From Candidatus Latescibacterota bacterium (GTDB lineage: Bacteria; Latescibacterota; UBA2968), in the NCBI GenBank assembly GCA_022821275.1, contig JAJEDY010000003.1, positions 1 through 64,000 of the forward strand: a stretch of DNA of 64,000 nucleotides, given 5' to 3'. Made by a program: the position numbers and the translations under genes. This document shows, piece after piece, positions 9,888 to 18,223 of this stretch. The notes beneath the pieces are model-generated. The model worked only from the letters and a program-made list of their open reading frames with translations. It did no database searches and was not told the DNA's origin. Position 1 is the stretch's first letter; each line of letters begins with the position of its first letter.

Positions 9888-9928
9888 AATTCAAAAGCAA
9901 CCACAGATGAACACAGATAGACACAGAT
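9886..9928. repeat. Dispersed CAGATGAACA-type repeat, copy A
   Basis: A 43-bp sequence that overlaps the stop region of the secreted-protein gene and runs into the gap before the PorV-like gene. It matches copy B (14114-14156) at 40 of 43 positions. Its right half is a 10-bp tandem unit (ACAGATGAAC, with variants). A related third copy lies at 29929-29957. Unit structure and positions are seen directly; function is unknown. Confidence 0.8.
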
Positions 9929-9992
9929 GGATATAGGTAAACATAAACAGGCTACGGTGTTTATCTGCGGTTTCAGTTTATGGAGTATTTCA

Positions 9993-11048
9993 ATGACCAG
10001 AAAATTTCTTACTTATGTCGCGCTGAGTCTGATGTGTCTGACGCCGCTCTATGCACAGGACCCGGTGGATACGACAGATCCAGACGATCTTCCCGTGCCC
10101 GAACCAGGACAGGATCTTCCGCGCGAACGCCGCGCACAAGCGGGCTTTAAGTTTTTGAGCGTATCGCCCGATGCGCGCGCCGCCGCCATGGGCGATGCGT
10201 ATTCCGCATTGAGAGTGGGGGCATCGGCGATGTTTTACAACCCCGCATCAATGGCGTATGCCACGCGCAAATTTCAACTCTCTGCCGGGCAGGTCCAGTG
10301 GATTGCAGATGTGACCTACAATATGGGCAGTGTTGCATTGAATACGGATTGGGGCGTTTTGGGGGTGTCAATGGTTGCCGTCGATTACGGCGATTTTGAA
10401 CGCACCATTCGCGCGGACAACGAAAAGGGATTCCTCGATGTGGGCACGTATAGCCCCTCTGCCTGGGCAATCGGACTCGGTTATGCACGCGCTATTACCG
10501 ACCGCTTTTCGGTGGGCGGCAATATACGCATCGCCAAGCAATCGTTCGGCAATGTTCCCGTGGGGCTTGAAGGCGCATCGCCCGTAAATAAATCTTTTAG
10601 CGAGCGCTCGACCATTGTCGATTTTGGCGTGCTCTACTGGACGGGTTTTAAGAGCCTGACATTGGCGCTGAACACGCGAAACTTCTCTCAGGAAAACAAG
10701 TATAGCGAAGAGAGTTTTGAATTGCCGCTGACGTTCCGCATGGGATTGGCGATGGATTTGATCGATCTCACGGATATGGATAAGGATACCCATTCCATCA
10801 TTCTATCGGTAGATACCGAGCGCCCACGCGACTTTTCCGAGCAAGTCAAGATCGGGGTGGATTATACGATTATGAAGACCCTGTCTTTGCGCGCCGGATA
10901 TGTGACGCCAACCGATGAGCAAGGCATCTCTCTGGGCGTCGGTTTTGGCCGCGACCTGGGCAGCCTCGCTTTGCGCGTGGATTATGCGTACACCGATTTT
11001 GGCGTATTTGACAATGTCAACCGCTTGACGCTTCAGGCGGGCTTTTAG
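9993..11048 (+). CDS. PorV/PorQ-family outer-membrane beta-barrel protein
   Basis: A 351-residue protein beginning at the ATG at 9993, chosen because it opens a clean Sec signal peptide (cleavage near LYAQ) and has GGAG upstream. A longer frame from 9927 reads through repeat-derived sequence and is rejected. The mature protein carries the family block FLSVSPDARAAAMGDAYSAL ... ASAMFYNPASMAYA, followed by alternating beta strands, and ends in LTLQAGF. PorV proteins help release type IX secretion cargo at the cell surface. Lying just after a protein with a sorting domain, it is likely to serve that cargo or the receptor. It could instead be a general PorV-like barrel unrelated to secretion. Confidence 0.85.
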   Translation: MTRKFLTYVALSLMCLTPLYAQDPVDTTDPDDLPVPEPGQDLPRERRAQAGFKFLSVSPDARAAAMGDAYSALRVGASAMFYNPASMAYATRKFQLSAGQVQWIADVTYNMGSVALNTDWGVLGVSMVAVDYGDFERTIRADNEKGFLDVGTYSPSAWAIGLGYARAITDRFSVGGNIRIAKQSFGNVPVGLEGASPVNKSFSERSTIVDFGVLYWTGFKSLTLALNTRNFSQENKYSEESFELPLTFRMGLAMDLIDLTDMDKDTHSIILSVDTERPRDFSEQVKIGVDYTIMKTLSLRAGYVTPTDEQGISLGVGFGRDLGSLALRVDYAYTDFGVFDNVNRLTLQAGF

Positions 11049-11068
11049 CCTCTATCCCCGCCATTTTG

Positions 11069-11103
11069 AAAAGGGAGCCTGTTTTTGACCGGCTCCCTTT
11101 TTT
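11069..11103 (+). terminator. Rho-independent terminator after the PorV-like gene
   Basis: An 11-bp perfect stem, AAAAGGGAGCC (11069-11079) with GGCTCCCTTTT (11091-11101), has an 11-nt loop and ends in a T run. It lies 20 nt after the PorV-like stop codon and closes the receptor operon. Confidence 0.92.
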
Positions 11104-11134
11104 ACGTGACGTCCACGGCTAACCGACCCCTACC

Positions 11135-13105
11135 ATGGCAGAATCCGCACAAAATATTCAGCCACAAAAGCCGAGTAACAGGAGTTTACGCACGTATCGA
11201 ACCGCTGTTGCGTCGGTCGCCATGATCCTGGTCAGTGTGCTGTGGAATGAATGGATGCCGTATTACACATCGGGATCCAATATCAGCCGCAGCCATTTTC
11301 CCGTAGCACTCTACTATCCCTTTTTGATCTTGTGTATATGCAACTTGCTGGCAAATCATCGGCGATCAGCCTATGCGTTGACGCGGTCGGAACTGCTGGT
11401 GGTCCTGGCTTCTGGGCTGGTCGGCATCTCGGTGTCTTACGACGGGATCAGCGGGCATCTGATCGGCGTGGTAGCCGCGCCTTATTATTTTGCCTCAACG
11501 GAAAACGGCTGGACCACGTACTTGCTCGAACACATCCCGAACTGGCAAGTGCCGACCAATGCGGGCGGAGAGATGACGCGGTTCTACGAGGGCGGAAAGG
11601 GAACATTCCCCTGGCGCGTATGGGTCACACCGATATTCTGGTGGACGTGTTTTTTGGGCGCAATGGGATTTGCGGCATTCAGCGTCGTGGTGATTTTGCG
11701 AAAGCAATGGGTGGATTACGAGCGACTGGCATATCCGCTTGTAGAAGTGGGCAGCCTGCTGACCGAGACCGAGCCGGGCGGCACGCTGGAAAAAATGCTC
11801 CGATCCCCATTGTTCTGGATCGCATTTGGCCTTGTGATGGCGTTAAAGCTGTGGAATATCGGATCTTATTTTTCGCCTGCATTCCCACATATCTCCATTG
11901 AGGGAATGAACTGGCGGGCTTTTCCCGATTTTCCCGCATTGCCCTTTCGCCTCAGTTTTTACGCCATAGGTTTTGGCTATTTTGCGCGGTTAGATGTGTT
12001 GTTCAGCGTGTGGTTTTTTATCGTCTTGACGGCATTTCAGATCTATGCCTCGAATATATTTGGCTATCCCCTCGGTTCATCCAGTCTGCACTGGGAAAAT
12101 GAGCTATTAAACTGGCAGAGCATGGGCGCACTCATTTTTCTCGCGGTGTGGGGCTTGTGGATGGCGCGCGCACATCTGAAGGCCGTATGGCGCAAAGCCT
12201 GGGATCCGAGTTGTGAAATAGATGACCGCGGAGAGTTATTGTCATACCGCACGGCTGTATTTGGCCTCGTGCTCTCGCTCGTGTTTGCAACGTGCTGGCT
12301 GGTCGCAACCGGCATGGCGTTGTGGGTTGCGATAGTATTTCTAATTCTGGCGATGTTGTTATTTTTGGGCCTGGCACGCGCTGTGTCCGAACTGGGCCTG
12401 GTCTATGCCTATTATCGGTTGGAGCCAAATGACGCGGTCGTGCAGGCATTTGGCTCGGCGTCCATCATAGGGGTTTCGAGCATCACCGCGCTGGCATTTA
12501 TGCGGGTATTCAATTTTTTTCCCGACATCGGCAAAGGCTTTTTGATGCCGTCGTTTTCGCAGGCGGTGAAAGCAGTGGATAAGACCGTAACACCCCGGCG
12601 GATTACAGGCGTGATCTGGGCGTCGCTCGCCGTGGGCTTTGTGATTTCGATTGTCAACACGCTTTACTTGAGTTATGAATACGGGGCTTATAATCTGGGC
12701 AATATGGGCCTCAAACACGTCGGCCCGAGGGCATTTGATTTTGCGATGAACGCAATCCGCAATCCCCTGGGTCTCGGCGGCGATGGCCGCGTGATGTGGG
12801 CGGGAGTTGGCGCCGGTACAATGGCGATTTTGACCCTGATTCGCTATTGGATACCCGCCTGGCCCCTGCATCCAATTGGTCTGGCCATGCAAGGAAACTA
12901 CGGCGTGAGTAAAACGGTATTCTCAGTATTTATTGTGTGGTCGATCAAAGTTGTTGTGATGAAGATGGGCGGTGTGCAGCTATACGAAAAAGGAAAGCCG
13001 TTTTTCATCGGCCTGCTGGCAGCACAAGCATTCAGCACGGGATTGGTATTTGTCATAGATTGCATCTGGTTCCCCTTGCAGGGACACAATGTACACAATT
13101 TCTAA
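11135..13105 (+). CDS. DUF6785/DUF6784-type polytopic membrane protein, copy 1
   Basis: A 656-residue membrane protein with roughly 12-14 hydrophobic helices. I recognise it as the DUF6785 (N-terminal) plus DUF6784 (C-terminal) type found in uncharacterised OPT-like transporters. Distinctive blocks are WNEWMPYYTSGSNISRSHFP near residue 38, RKQWVDYERLAYPLVEVG near 187, and WPLHPIGLAMQGNYGVSKTV near the C-terminus. The start at 11135 lacks a strong ribosome-binding site. A close paralog is encoded at 16150-18108. The stop codon is 6 nt before the phosphotriesterase-family gene, so the two are co-transcribed. Transport of an organic solute is inferred from topology and neighbours only. Confidence 0.8.
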   Translation: MAESAQNIQPQKPSNRSLRTYRTAVASVAMILVSVLWNEWMPYYTSGSNISRSHFPVALYYPFLILCICNLLANHRRSAYALTRSELLVVLASGLVGISVSYDGISGHLIGVVAAPYYFASTENGWTTYLLEHIPNWQVPTNAGGEMTRFYEGGKGTFPWRVWVTPIFWWTCFLGAMGFAAFSVVVILRKQWVDYERLAYPLVEVGSLLTETEPGGTLEKMLRSPLFWIAFGLVMALKLWNIGSYFSPAFPHISIEGMNWRAFPDFPALPFRLSFYAIGFGYFARLDVLFSVWFFIVLTAFQIYASNIFGYPLGSSSLHWENELLNWQSMGALIFLAVWGLWMARAHLKAVWRKAWDPSCEIDDRGELLSYRTAVFGLVLSLVFATCWLVATGMALWVAIVFLILAMLLFLGLARAVSELGLVYAYYRLEPNDAVVQAFGSASIIGVSSITALAFMRVFNFFPDIGKGFLMPSFSQAVKAVDKTVTPRRITGVIWASLAVGFVISIVNTLYLSYEYGAYNLGNMGLKHVGPRAFDFAMNAIRNPLGLGGDGRVMWAGVGAGTMAILTLIRYWIPAWPLHPIGLAMQGNYGVSKTVFSVFIVWSIKVVVMKMGGVQLYEKGKPFFIGLLAAQAFSTGLVFVIDCIWFPLQGHNVHNF

Positions 13106-13111
13106 AGCGCA

Positions 13112-14158
13112 ATGATGACCCGAAGAACATTTATACAACAAAGTCTCGCAACTGCGGGTGCGCTGGCAATTGCCCCGTCGGCTTTTGCATCAAAACCACA
13201 GGTGATGACTGTAACCGGACCGATAGCACCCGAGCAGATGGGATTTACCCTCCCCCACGAACACATCATGTCCATTTTTGGTGGACAACCGGCCAAAGTG
13301 GCGCAATACGACGAAAAAAAATTATTCGTCAGGGTTATCCCCTATCTCAAAATGCTAAAAGTATTTGGTGTGCAAACGATTTGTGAATGCACGGGGGCTT
13401 ATTTTGGACGGCGCGTGGATTTGCTCCGGCGCATCTCACGAGAAACCGGGATGCAAATACTGACCAATACCGGATACTTTGGTGCAGCGCACGATCGCTA
13501 TGTGCCAGCGCACGCCTTTGAAGAAACGGCTGATCAAATAGCCCAACGCTGGATTGATGAGTGGGAAAACGGGATTGATGGGACAGATATTCGCCCGGGA
13601 TTTATCAAAATTGGCGTTGACCCCGGCATGCCATCCGACATAGACAAAAAACTCATTTTAGCAGCGGGCAAAACCCATCTCAAAACGGGGCTGACAATTG
13701 TTTCGCACACAAGTGGCAGCACAGATGCGGCCGTCGAGCAGGTTGCGATGCTCGAAGAAATGGGTGTACCCCCAGGAGCCTGGGTCTGGGCACACGCACA
13801 ACGCGTCAAGGATCCCGCCGACCTGACCCCCATAGCGCAGGCAGGTGCATGGATCGGACTGGATAGTATTCGCGACGAAACCCTCAATCAACATCTCGAT
13901 GTGCTGCGCCACATGAGAAGATTTGGCGTGTTGCCCCGGGTTTTGCTTTCTCACGATGGCAATTCATTTGGATATGGCGACCGTCCCTTTAAGCCTTATA
14001 ATGCCATTTTTGACCAATTTATCCCGCTAATGCGAAAAGCGAACTTTACCGATGAAGACATTCATCAGATCACAGTCAAAAACCCACAAGAAGCATTTGC
14101 CATTCGAGTTCGGAAAATTCAAGAGCAACCACAGATGAACACAGATGAACACAGATAA
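13112..14158 (+). CDS. Phosphotriesterase-family metal-dependent hydrolase, Tat-exported
   Basis: A 348-residue amidohydrolase-superfamily enzyme. A twin-arginine signal starts it (TRRTFIQQ, then a hydrophobic stretch to about residue 27). All expected metal and catalytic positions are present: HEH in LPHEHIMS, the lysine in GFIKIGVDPG (carbamylated in the family), His in VSHTSG and WAHAQR, and Asp in LLSHDGN. Family members hydrolyse lactones or phosphotriesters; the substrate here is unknown. Being periplasmic and between two putative transporters, it may process a substrate before uptake. The last 10 residues (QPQMNTDEHR) and the stop codon come from repeat copy B, so the native C-terminus has probably been replaced or extended. 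Confidence 0.88.
   Translation: MMTRRTFIQQSLATAGALAIAPSAFASKPQVMTVTGPIAPEQMGFTLPHEHIMSIFGGQPAKVAQYDEKKLFVRVIPYLKMLKVFGVQTICECTGAYFGRRVDLLRRISRETGMQILTNTGYFGAAHDRYVPAHAFEETADQIAQRWIDEWENGIDGTDIRPGFIKIGVDPGMPSDIDKKLILAAGKTHLKTGLTIVSHTSGSTDAAVEQVAMLEEMGVPPGAWVWAHAQRVKDPADLTPIAQAGAWIGLDSIRDETLNQHLDVLRHMRRFGVLPRVLLSHDGNSFGYGDRPFKPYNAIFDQFIPLMRKANFTDEDIHQITVKNPQEAFAIRVRKIQEQPQMNTDEHR
14114..14156. repeat. Dispersed CAGATGAACA-type repeat, copy B, inside the 3' end of a gene
   Basis: It matches copy A at 40 of 43 bases, including the non-periodic left part AAAATTCAAGAGCAACC. The right part is ACAGATGAAC repeated, period 10. It encodes the C-terminus of the phosphotriesterase-family protein and creates its TAA stop just past the repeat. 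Confidence 0.8.
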
Positions 14159-14234
14159 AAGGCAAAAGCGAAAGAGCGAGAGGTTGGGAGGCTGGGTCTG
14201 ATAGCTGACTGCTGAGAGCCTGGGGCTGCTGAGA

Positions 14235-14245
14235 GCTGGGCGGCC
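14235..14245. repeat. Short intergenic word GCTGGGCGGCC, copy 1
   Basis: The 11-bp word is shared exactly with 20895-20905. In both places it sits in low-complexity intergenic sequence made of CTGAGAGC or GGCTGG-like words (14180-14245 here). It may be part of a degenerate dispersed repeat; no function can be assigned. Confidence 0.4.
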
Positions 14246-14263
14246 TAACAACCGGAGATACTC

Positions 14264-14687
14264 ATGAACCGACGCGAATTTATCAAACAAACTGCCGTGG
14301 CGACCGTTGCAATGCCATCGCTCCTTCGGGCGCAAACAGATGATCGCCCAAATATCGTGTTATTTTTGGCTGACGATATGACGTGGCGAGACTGTGGCGT
14401 ATATGGCAATCCAGAAGTGCAAACGCCAAATCTGGATCAGTTATCGCGTGAAGGCATGCGATTTGATGGGTGTTTTACCTCCACGTCAATCTGCGCGCCC
14501 ACCCGACAGCAGCTATACACCGGAATGTTTCCAATACGCAGATATCATGAAAGAGATGCGTACAGAACTCGATGCGTGGATGGCGCAGCAAAATGACCGC
14601 GGAATGGAGACAGAACTGGAAGCGTATGCCCATGTAAATCCAGCATCGGCAAAAAATAAGCTGTATCGAGAAGCTCAAGATAAATAA
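14264..14687 (+). pseudogene. Sulfatase pseudogene with large internal deletion and frame change
   Basis: The first ~92 codons (frame of the ATG at 14264) encode a Tat-type signal (NRREFIKQ), the sulfatase opening DDRPNIVLFLADDMTW and the active-site motif CAPTRQQLYTG, whose Cys becomes formylglycine in active enzymes. After GMFPIR the sequence jumps, and from about 14535 a different frame encodes a typical sulfatase C-terminus (KEMRTELDAWMAQQNDRGMETELEAY) to the stop at 14687. A normal sulfatase is about 450-500 residues, so about 1 kb of the middle is missing. The product cannot be active. The deletion could be genuine or an assembly collapse. Confidence 0.88.
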
Positions 14688-14703
14688 AAGACAGGAGAAT
14701 TTT

Positions 14704-16140
14704 GTGTCCACGAGTAAAACAGATCAAAAATCAGCACCCTGGGGCGAAGGCGAACCCATTGGGCGGGATTATCCGCCGATACCACTACTCGAAAAAATCG
14801 CTTATGGCGTCGGCGTCTTACCGATGAATACGAGTGTCAACTCGATCAAAAAACTCTCAGGCCCCATTTTTAATATTACGCTGGGCATGCATCCATTTCG
14901 CGTGGGCAACGTGCTATTGGCAGCTCGAATCTGGGATGCGATTACCGACCCGGTAATGGGATGGCTGTCGGACAACACAAGATCTCGCTGGGGACGGCGC
15001 AGACCCTATCTTTTTCTGGGCGCGATTTTGACAGCTATTGGCTACGCACTCATTTTGAACGTGCCCAAAAACCTGAGTCAAGACGCACTGTACGCATATT
15101 TCTTCCTTGGCAGTCTGGGCCTCTATACCTGTGTCACCATATTGCAAGTATCCTACAACAGCCTGGGCTTTGAGCTGAGCCACAATTATCACGAGCGGAC
15201 AAATATCTTTGCGTACCGCTCATTTTTTCAGCAGATCAGTACCATTCTCGTAAGTGCTCTCTTCTATTTTTGTACGCTCGATATTTTCGGCGACACGATG
15301 ACAGGAGCCAAATATGTCGGCATTGGCGTTGGGCTGGTCATTTTTATATTTCTGTTGCCCACTGTTTTTTTTGTACGCGAAGGCCACGCCGAACAGGCGG
15401 TCAAACAGGAAAAAATACCCGTTGGTTGGGCGATTAAAACAACCCTGAAGACCAAACCATTTCTCATCCTGAGCAGCCTGACAGTCGTAACCATTTTTGG
15501 TGGCAATTTCACGCTCGCATTGGGCCCTTATGTCAACATCTATCACGTTGCTCAGGGCGATGTAAAATTTGGAGCTGAGATACAGGCGTACGCGGTTGCT
15601 ATTGGAACCATCATATCCTTCGCCGCCATTCCCGTATTGACCTATTTGTCCTCCCGAATCGGAAAGATCAAAACCCTTGGTATTTCAATTTCCTCTCTTC
15701 TGCTGGGTTCTATTTTGAAGTGGTTTTGCTATACGCCAGCAATGCCCTATTTGCAACTCGTCGTGCAGCCTTTTGTCCGCATCGGCGAAATGGGCTTTTG
15801 GCTCATTATTACGTCGATGAAAGCCGATATCTGCGATTGGGACGAATGGAAAACTGGCTTTCGGCGCGAAGGTATGTACGGCGCGGCAACCGGCTGGTTT
15901 CAAAAAGTGACACAGGCGACGACATTTGCGCTCGGGCAGGGATATATTCTGGCAATCATCGGATTTGATGCCGCAAAAGGGGTCGCACAAGATCCGGGCG
16001 TGATGTTCTGGATGCGCTTTCTCTTTGCCGTATTGCCTGCGATCCTGGCTGTGGCGGGATTGATCTTATTGAAATTTTATGAAATCGACGACGAAAAAGC
16101 CAAAGAGATCAAGGCAGATTTGGATAAACGAAATAACTAA
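14704..16140 (+). CDS. GPH-family (MelB-like) sugar:cation symporter
   Basis: A 478-residue inner-membrane transporter of the glycoside-pentoside-hexuronide:cation symporter family in the MFS. It starts at GTG 14704, with AGGAGA seven nt upstream. The family signature is complete near residue 80: DAITDPVMGWLSDNTRSRWGRRRPY. About 12 helices follow, with the second-half block DICDWDEWKTGFRREG, which is also typical. These carriers import sugars or sugar acids with sodium or protons. It lies 17 nt after the sulfatase remnant and just before the second DUF6785-type gene, consistent with a sugar-uptake cluster, possibly of sulfated glycans. The actual sugar is unknown. Confidence 0.93.
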   Translation: MSTSKTDQKSAPWGEGEPIGRDYPPIPLLEKIAYGVGVLPMNTSVNSIKKLSGPIFNITLGMHPFRVGNVLLAARIWDAITDPVMGWLSDNTRSRWGRRRPYLFLGAILTAIGYALILNVPKNLSQDALYAYFFLGSLGLYTCVTILQVSYNSLGFELSHNYHERTNIFAYRSFFQQISTILVSALFYFCTLDIFGDTMTGAKYVGIGVGLVIFIFLLPTVFFVREGHAEQAVKQEKIPVGWAIKTTLKTKPFLILSSLTVVTIFGGNFTLALGPYVNIYHVAQGDVKFGAEIQAYAVAIGTIISFAAIPVLTYLSSRIGKIKTLGISISSLLLGSILKWFCYTPAMPYLQLVVQPFVRIGEMGFWLIITSMKADICDWDEWKTGFRREGMYGAATGWFQKVTQATTFALGQGYILAIIGFDAAKGVAQDPGVMFWMRFLFAVLPAILAVAGLILLKFYEIDDEKAKEIKADLDKRNN

Positions 16141-16149
16141 GTGAAAATC

Positions 16150-18108
16150 ATGGCAGAGCGATTCGAACAACTTTCGGAAAAAACACCCGTGCGGGCGGTG
16201 ACAACGCGGTCGGTAATTGCATCGGTAGTGGTAATTACTGTAAGCGTACTGTGGAATGAGTGGATGCCTTACTATACGTCGGGATCGAACATCAGCCGCA
16301 GCCATTTCCCCCTGGCGTTTTTCTTTCCGTTTTTGATCGCGTGTACACTCAACCTGACATTGAACCACTTGCGGGCGGGCTGGGGGCTTTCGCGGTCGGA
16401 ATTGCTGGTGGTTCTGGGATCGGGCTTTGTGGGGATCGCGCTGGCTTATGACGGGTTGACCGGCCACTTCTTCGGGGTTCTGGCAGCCCCTTATTATTTT
16501 TCATCTGTGGAAAATGGATGGGGTTTTATACACGACACCATCCCCACATGGCTCGCCCCCTCGAACGCCACGGGTGAAATGACGCGATTTTTTGAAGGCG
16601 GGGGCGGGTCCCCCCCGTGGCGCGTGTGGGCGGTACCGGTTTTCTGGTGGATGTGCTTTTTCGGCGCAATGGGCTTTGGGGTATTTTGCCTGGTCGTAAT
16701 TTTGCGAAAACAATGGGTGGATTACGAGAGATTATCGTACCCACTCGTCGAAGTCGCACAATCTCTGGCAGAGACAGAAAAAGGCGGCGGACTGGAAAAA
16801 ACGTTTCGCTCTCCCCTATTCTGGATCGCATTTTCTCTGGTCATGCTCTTGAAATTGTGGAATATCGCGTCTTATTTTACTCCGGCATTTCCGCATATAG
16901 ACATCGAAGAAACACTGTGGCAACCGATTCCGGACTTTCCCTGGATGGTCAATCGCCTGAGTTTCTACGCCATTGGATTCGGGTATTTCGCGCGCCTGGA
17001 TGTGCTGTTCAGCGTGTGGTTCTTCATCATTTTGACGGCGTTTCAGGTATATGTATTCAATATCTTCGGGTATCAAATCGGCGCAGCAACCCGACACTGG
17101 ACAAGCGATGCCCTCGGCTGGCAAAGCATTGGCGCATTGATCTTTTTATCCGCCTGGGGATTGTGGATGGCGCGCGCGCATTTGAAGGCTGTGGTGCGAA
17201 AAGCCCTGTATCCCAATTGCGAAGTGGATGACAGCGGCGAGTTGCTGTCCTATCGCCTGGCGGTGTTCGGCTTATTGGGAGCATTCGCGTTTGTCTCAGC
17301 GTGGCTATATACGGCGGGCATGCCCTTGTGGGTGGTATTCTCCTTTCTCATTTTGGCGATGTTGTTATTCCTGGGCCTTGCGCGCGCCATTGCAGAATTG
17401 GGCCTGGTCTATGTGTATTATCGCATTCAGCCCCACGATGCCGTGGTGCAGGCATTTGGCTCTGGTATGGTCGGGCTTTCCGGCGTGGTGGTACTCGGAT
17501 TTATGCATGTGTTTAACCAGTGGCCCGATATTGGGAAGGGATTTTTGATGCCTCCGTTCACCCAGGCGGTAAAAGCGGTGGATAAAGTCGTCAGTCCGCG
17601 GCGAATTACAGCGGTGCTGTGGCTGGCACTGGCACTGGGCTTCACCATCTCAATAGTGGATACCCTGTATTTGAGCTATGAATACGGAGCCTATAATCTG
17701 GGCAATATGGGGATGAAGAAGACGGGACCTGTGGCGTTTGATTTTGTGATCACAGAAATTCGGAATCCCATGGCGCCCGGCGGCAGTGGCAGGGTCATGT
17801 GGGCATTCATCGGGATGGGGCTGATGGCGATTTTGACGACCGTTCGCTACTGGGTGCCCTGGTGGCCCCTGCACCCGATTGGCCTGGCCATGCAAGGGAA
17901 CTACGGCGTGAGTAAGACGGTCTTTTCGATTTTTATCGTCTGGGCAATCAAAGCGGTGGTCATGAAAATGGGCGGCGTCCAATTGTACGAAAGGGGAAAG
18001 CCGTTTTTCATCGGCCTGCTGGCAGCACAGGCGGTGAGCACGGGTCTGGTATTTATCGTAGATTGGTTCTGGTTTCCTCTTCAAGGGCATAATGTGCATA
18101 ATTTCTGA
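16150..18108 (+). CDS. DUF6785/DUF6784-type polytopic membrane protein, copy 2
   Basis: A 652-residue paralog of the protein at 11135-13105, alike along its whole length, including WNEWMPYYTSGSNISRSHFP, RKQWVDYERLSYPLVEV and WPLHPIGLAMQGNYGVSKTV. The ATG at 16150 is preferred because its MAER aligns with MAES of copy 1; a GTG at 16141 directly abuts the previous stop codon. Identity is highest in the last 250 bp, with runs of about 30 identical bases, suggesting recent duplication or gene conversion. It is probably co-transcribed with the GPH symporter. Function is unknown; a transporter role is inferred from topology. Confidence 0.8.
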   Translation: MAERFEQLSEKTPVRAVTTRSVIASVVVITVSVLWNEWMPYYTSGSNISRSHFPLAFFFPFLIACTLNLTLNHLRAGWGLSRSELLVVLGSGFVGIALAYDGLTGHFFGVLAAPYYFSSVENGWGFIHDTIPTWLAPSNATGEMTRFFEGGGGSPPWRVWAVPVFWWMCFFGAMGFGVFCLVVILRKQWVDYERLSYPLVEVAQSLAETEKGGGLEKTFRSPLFWIAFSLVMLLKLWNIASYFTPAFPHIDIEETLWQPIPDFPWMVNRLSFYAIGFGYFARLDVLFSVWFFIILTAFQVYVFNIFGYQIGAATRHWTSDALGWQSIGALIFLSAWGLWMARAHLKAVVRKALYPNCEVDDSGELLSYRLAVFGLLGAFAFVSAWLYTAGMPLWVVFSFLILAMLLFLGLARAIAELGLVYVYYRIQPHDAVVQAFGSGMVGLSGVVVLGFMHVFNQWPDIGKGFLMPPFTQAVKAVDKVVSPRRITAVLWLALALGFTISIVDTLYLSYEYGAYNLGNMGMKKTGPVAFDFVITEIRNPMAPGGSGRVMWAFIGMGLMAILTTVRYWVPWWPLHPIGLAMQGNYGVSKTVFSIFIVWAIKAVVMKMGGVQLYERGKPFFIGLLAAQAVSTGLVFIVDWFWFPLQGHNVHNF

Positions 18109-18135
18109 TCCAATACCCCCATTATTTTCTTCTTC

Positions 18136-18164
18136 TTGACTCATAACCCAAAAGCTGGTATTGT
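18136..18164 (+). promoter_or_regulatory. Sigma70 promoter for ctaB
   Basis: TTGACT (18136-18141), a 17-bp spacer and TATTGT (18159-18164) lie about 60 nt before the ctaB ATG. The predicted transcript starts near 18171. This rules out the in-frame TTG at 18161 as the start codon. Confidence 0.7.
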
Positions 18165-18223
18165 TATGGCTTCTAAAAACAAGTGGTGCTTTTGATCAAC
18201 CTCTTTTTAAAAAAATATCCTTT

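Noticed and set aside
9896-9930. Possible CRISPR-like repeats in the CAGATGAACA tracts
   Set aside because: Units are 10 bp without spacers and only two to three per site; no cas genes nearby.
12359-12892. 177-codon antisense frame inside the first DUF6785-type gene
   Set aside because: Composition is rich in Arg, Cys and His as expected of a shadow frame; the paralog supports the sense frame.
18161-18223. Upstream TTG start for ctaB
   Set aside because: It lies within the -10 box of a good promoter, so it would not be transcribed.
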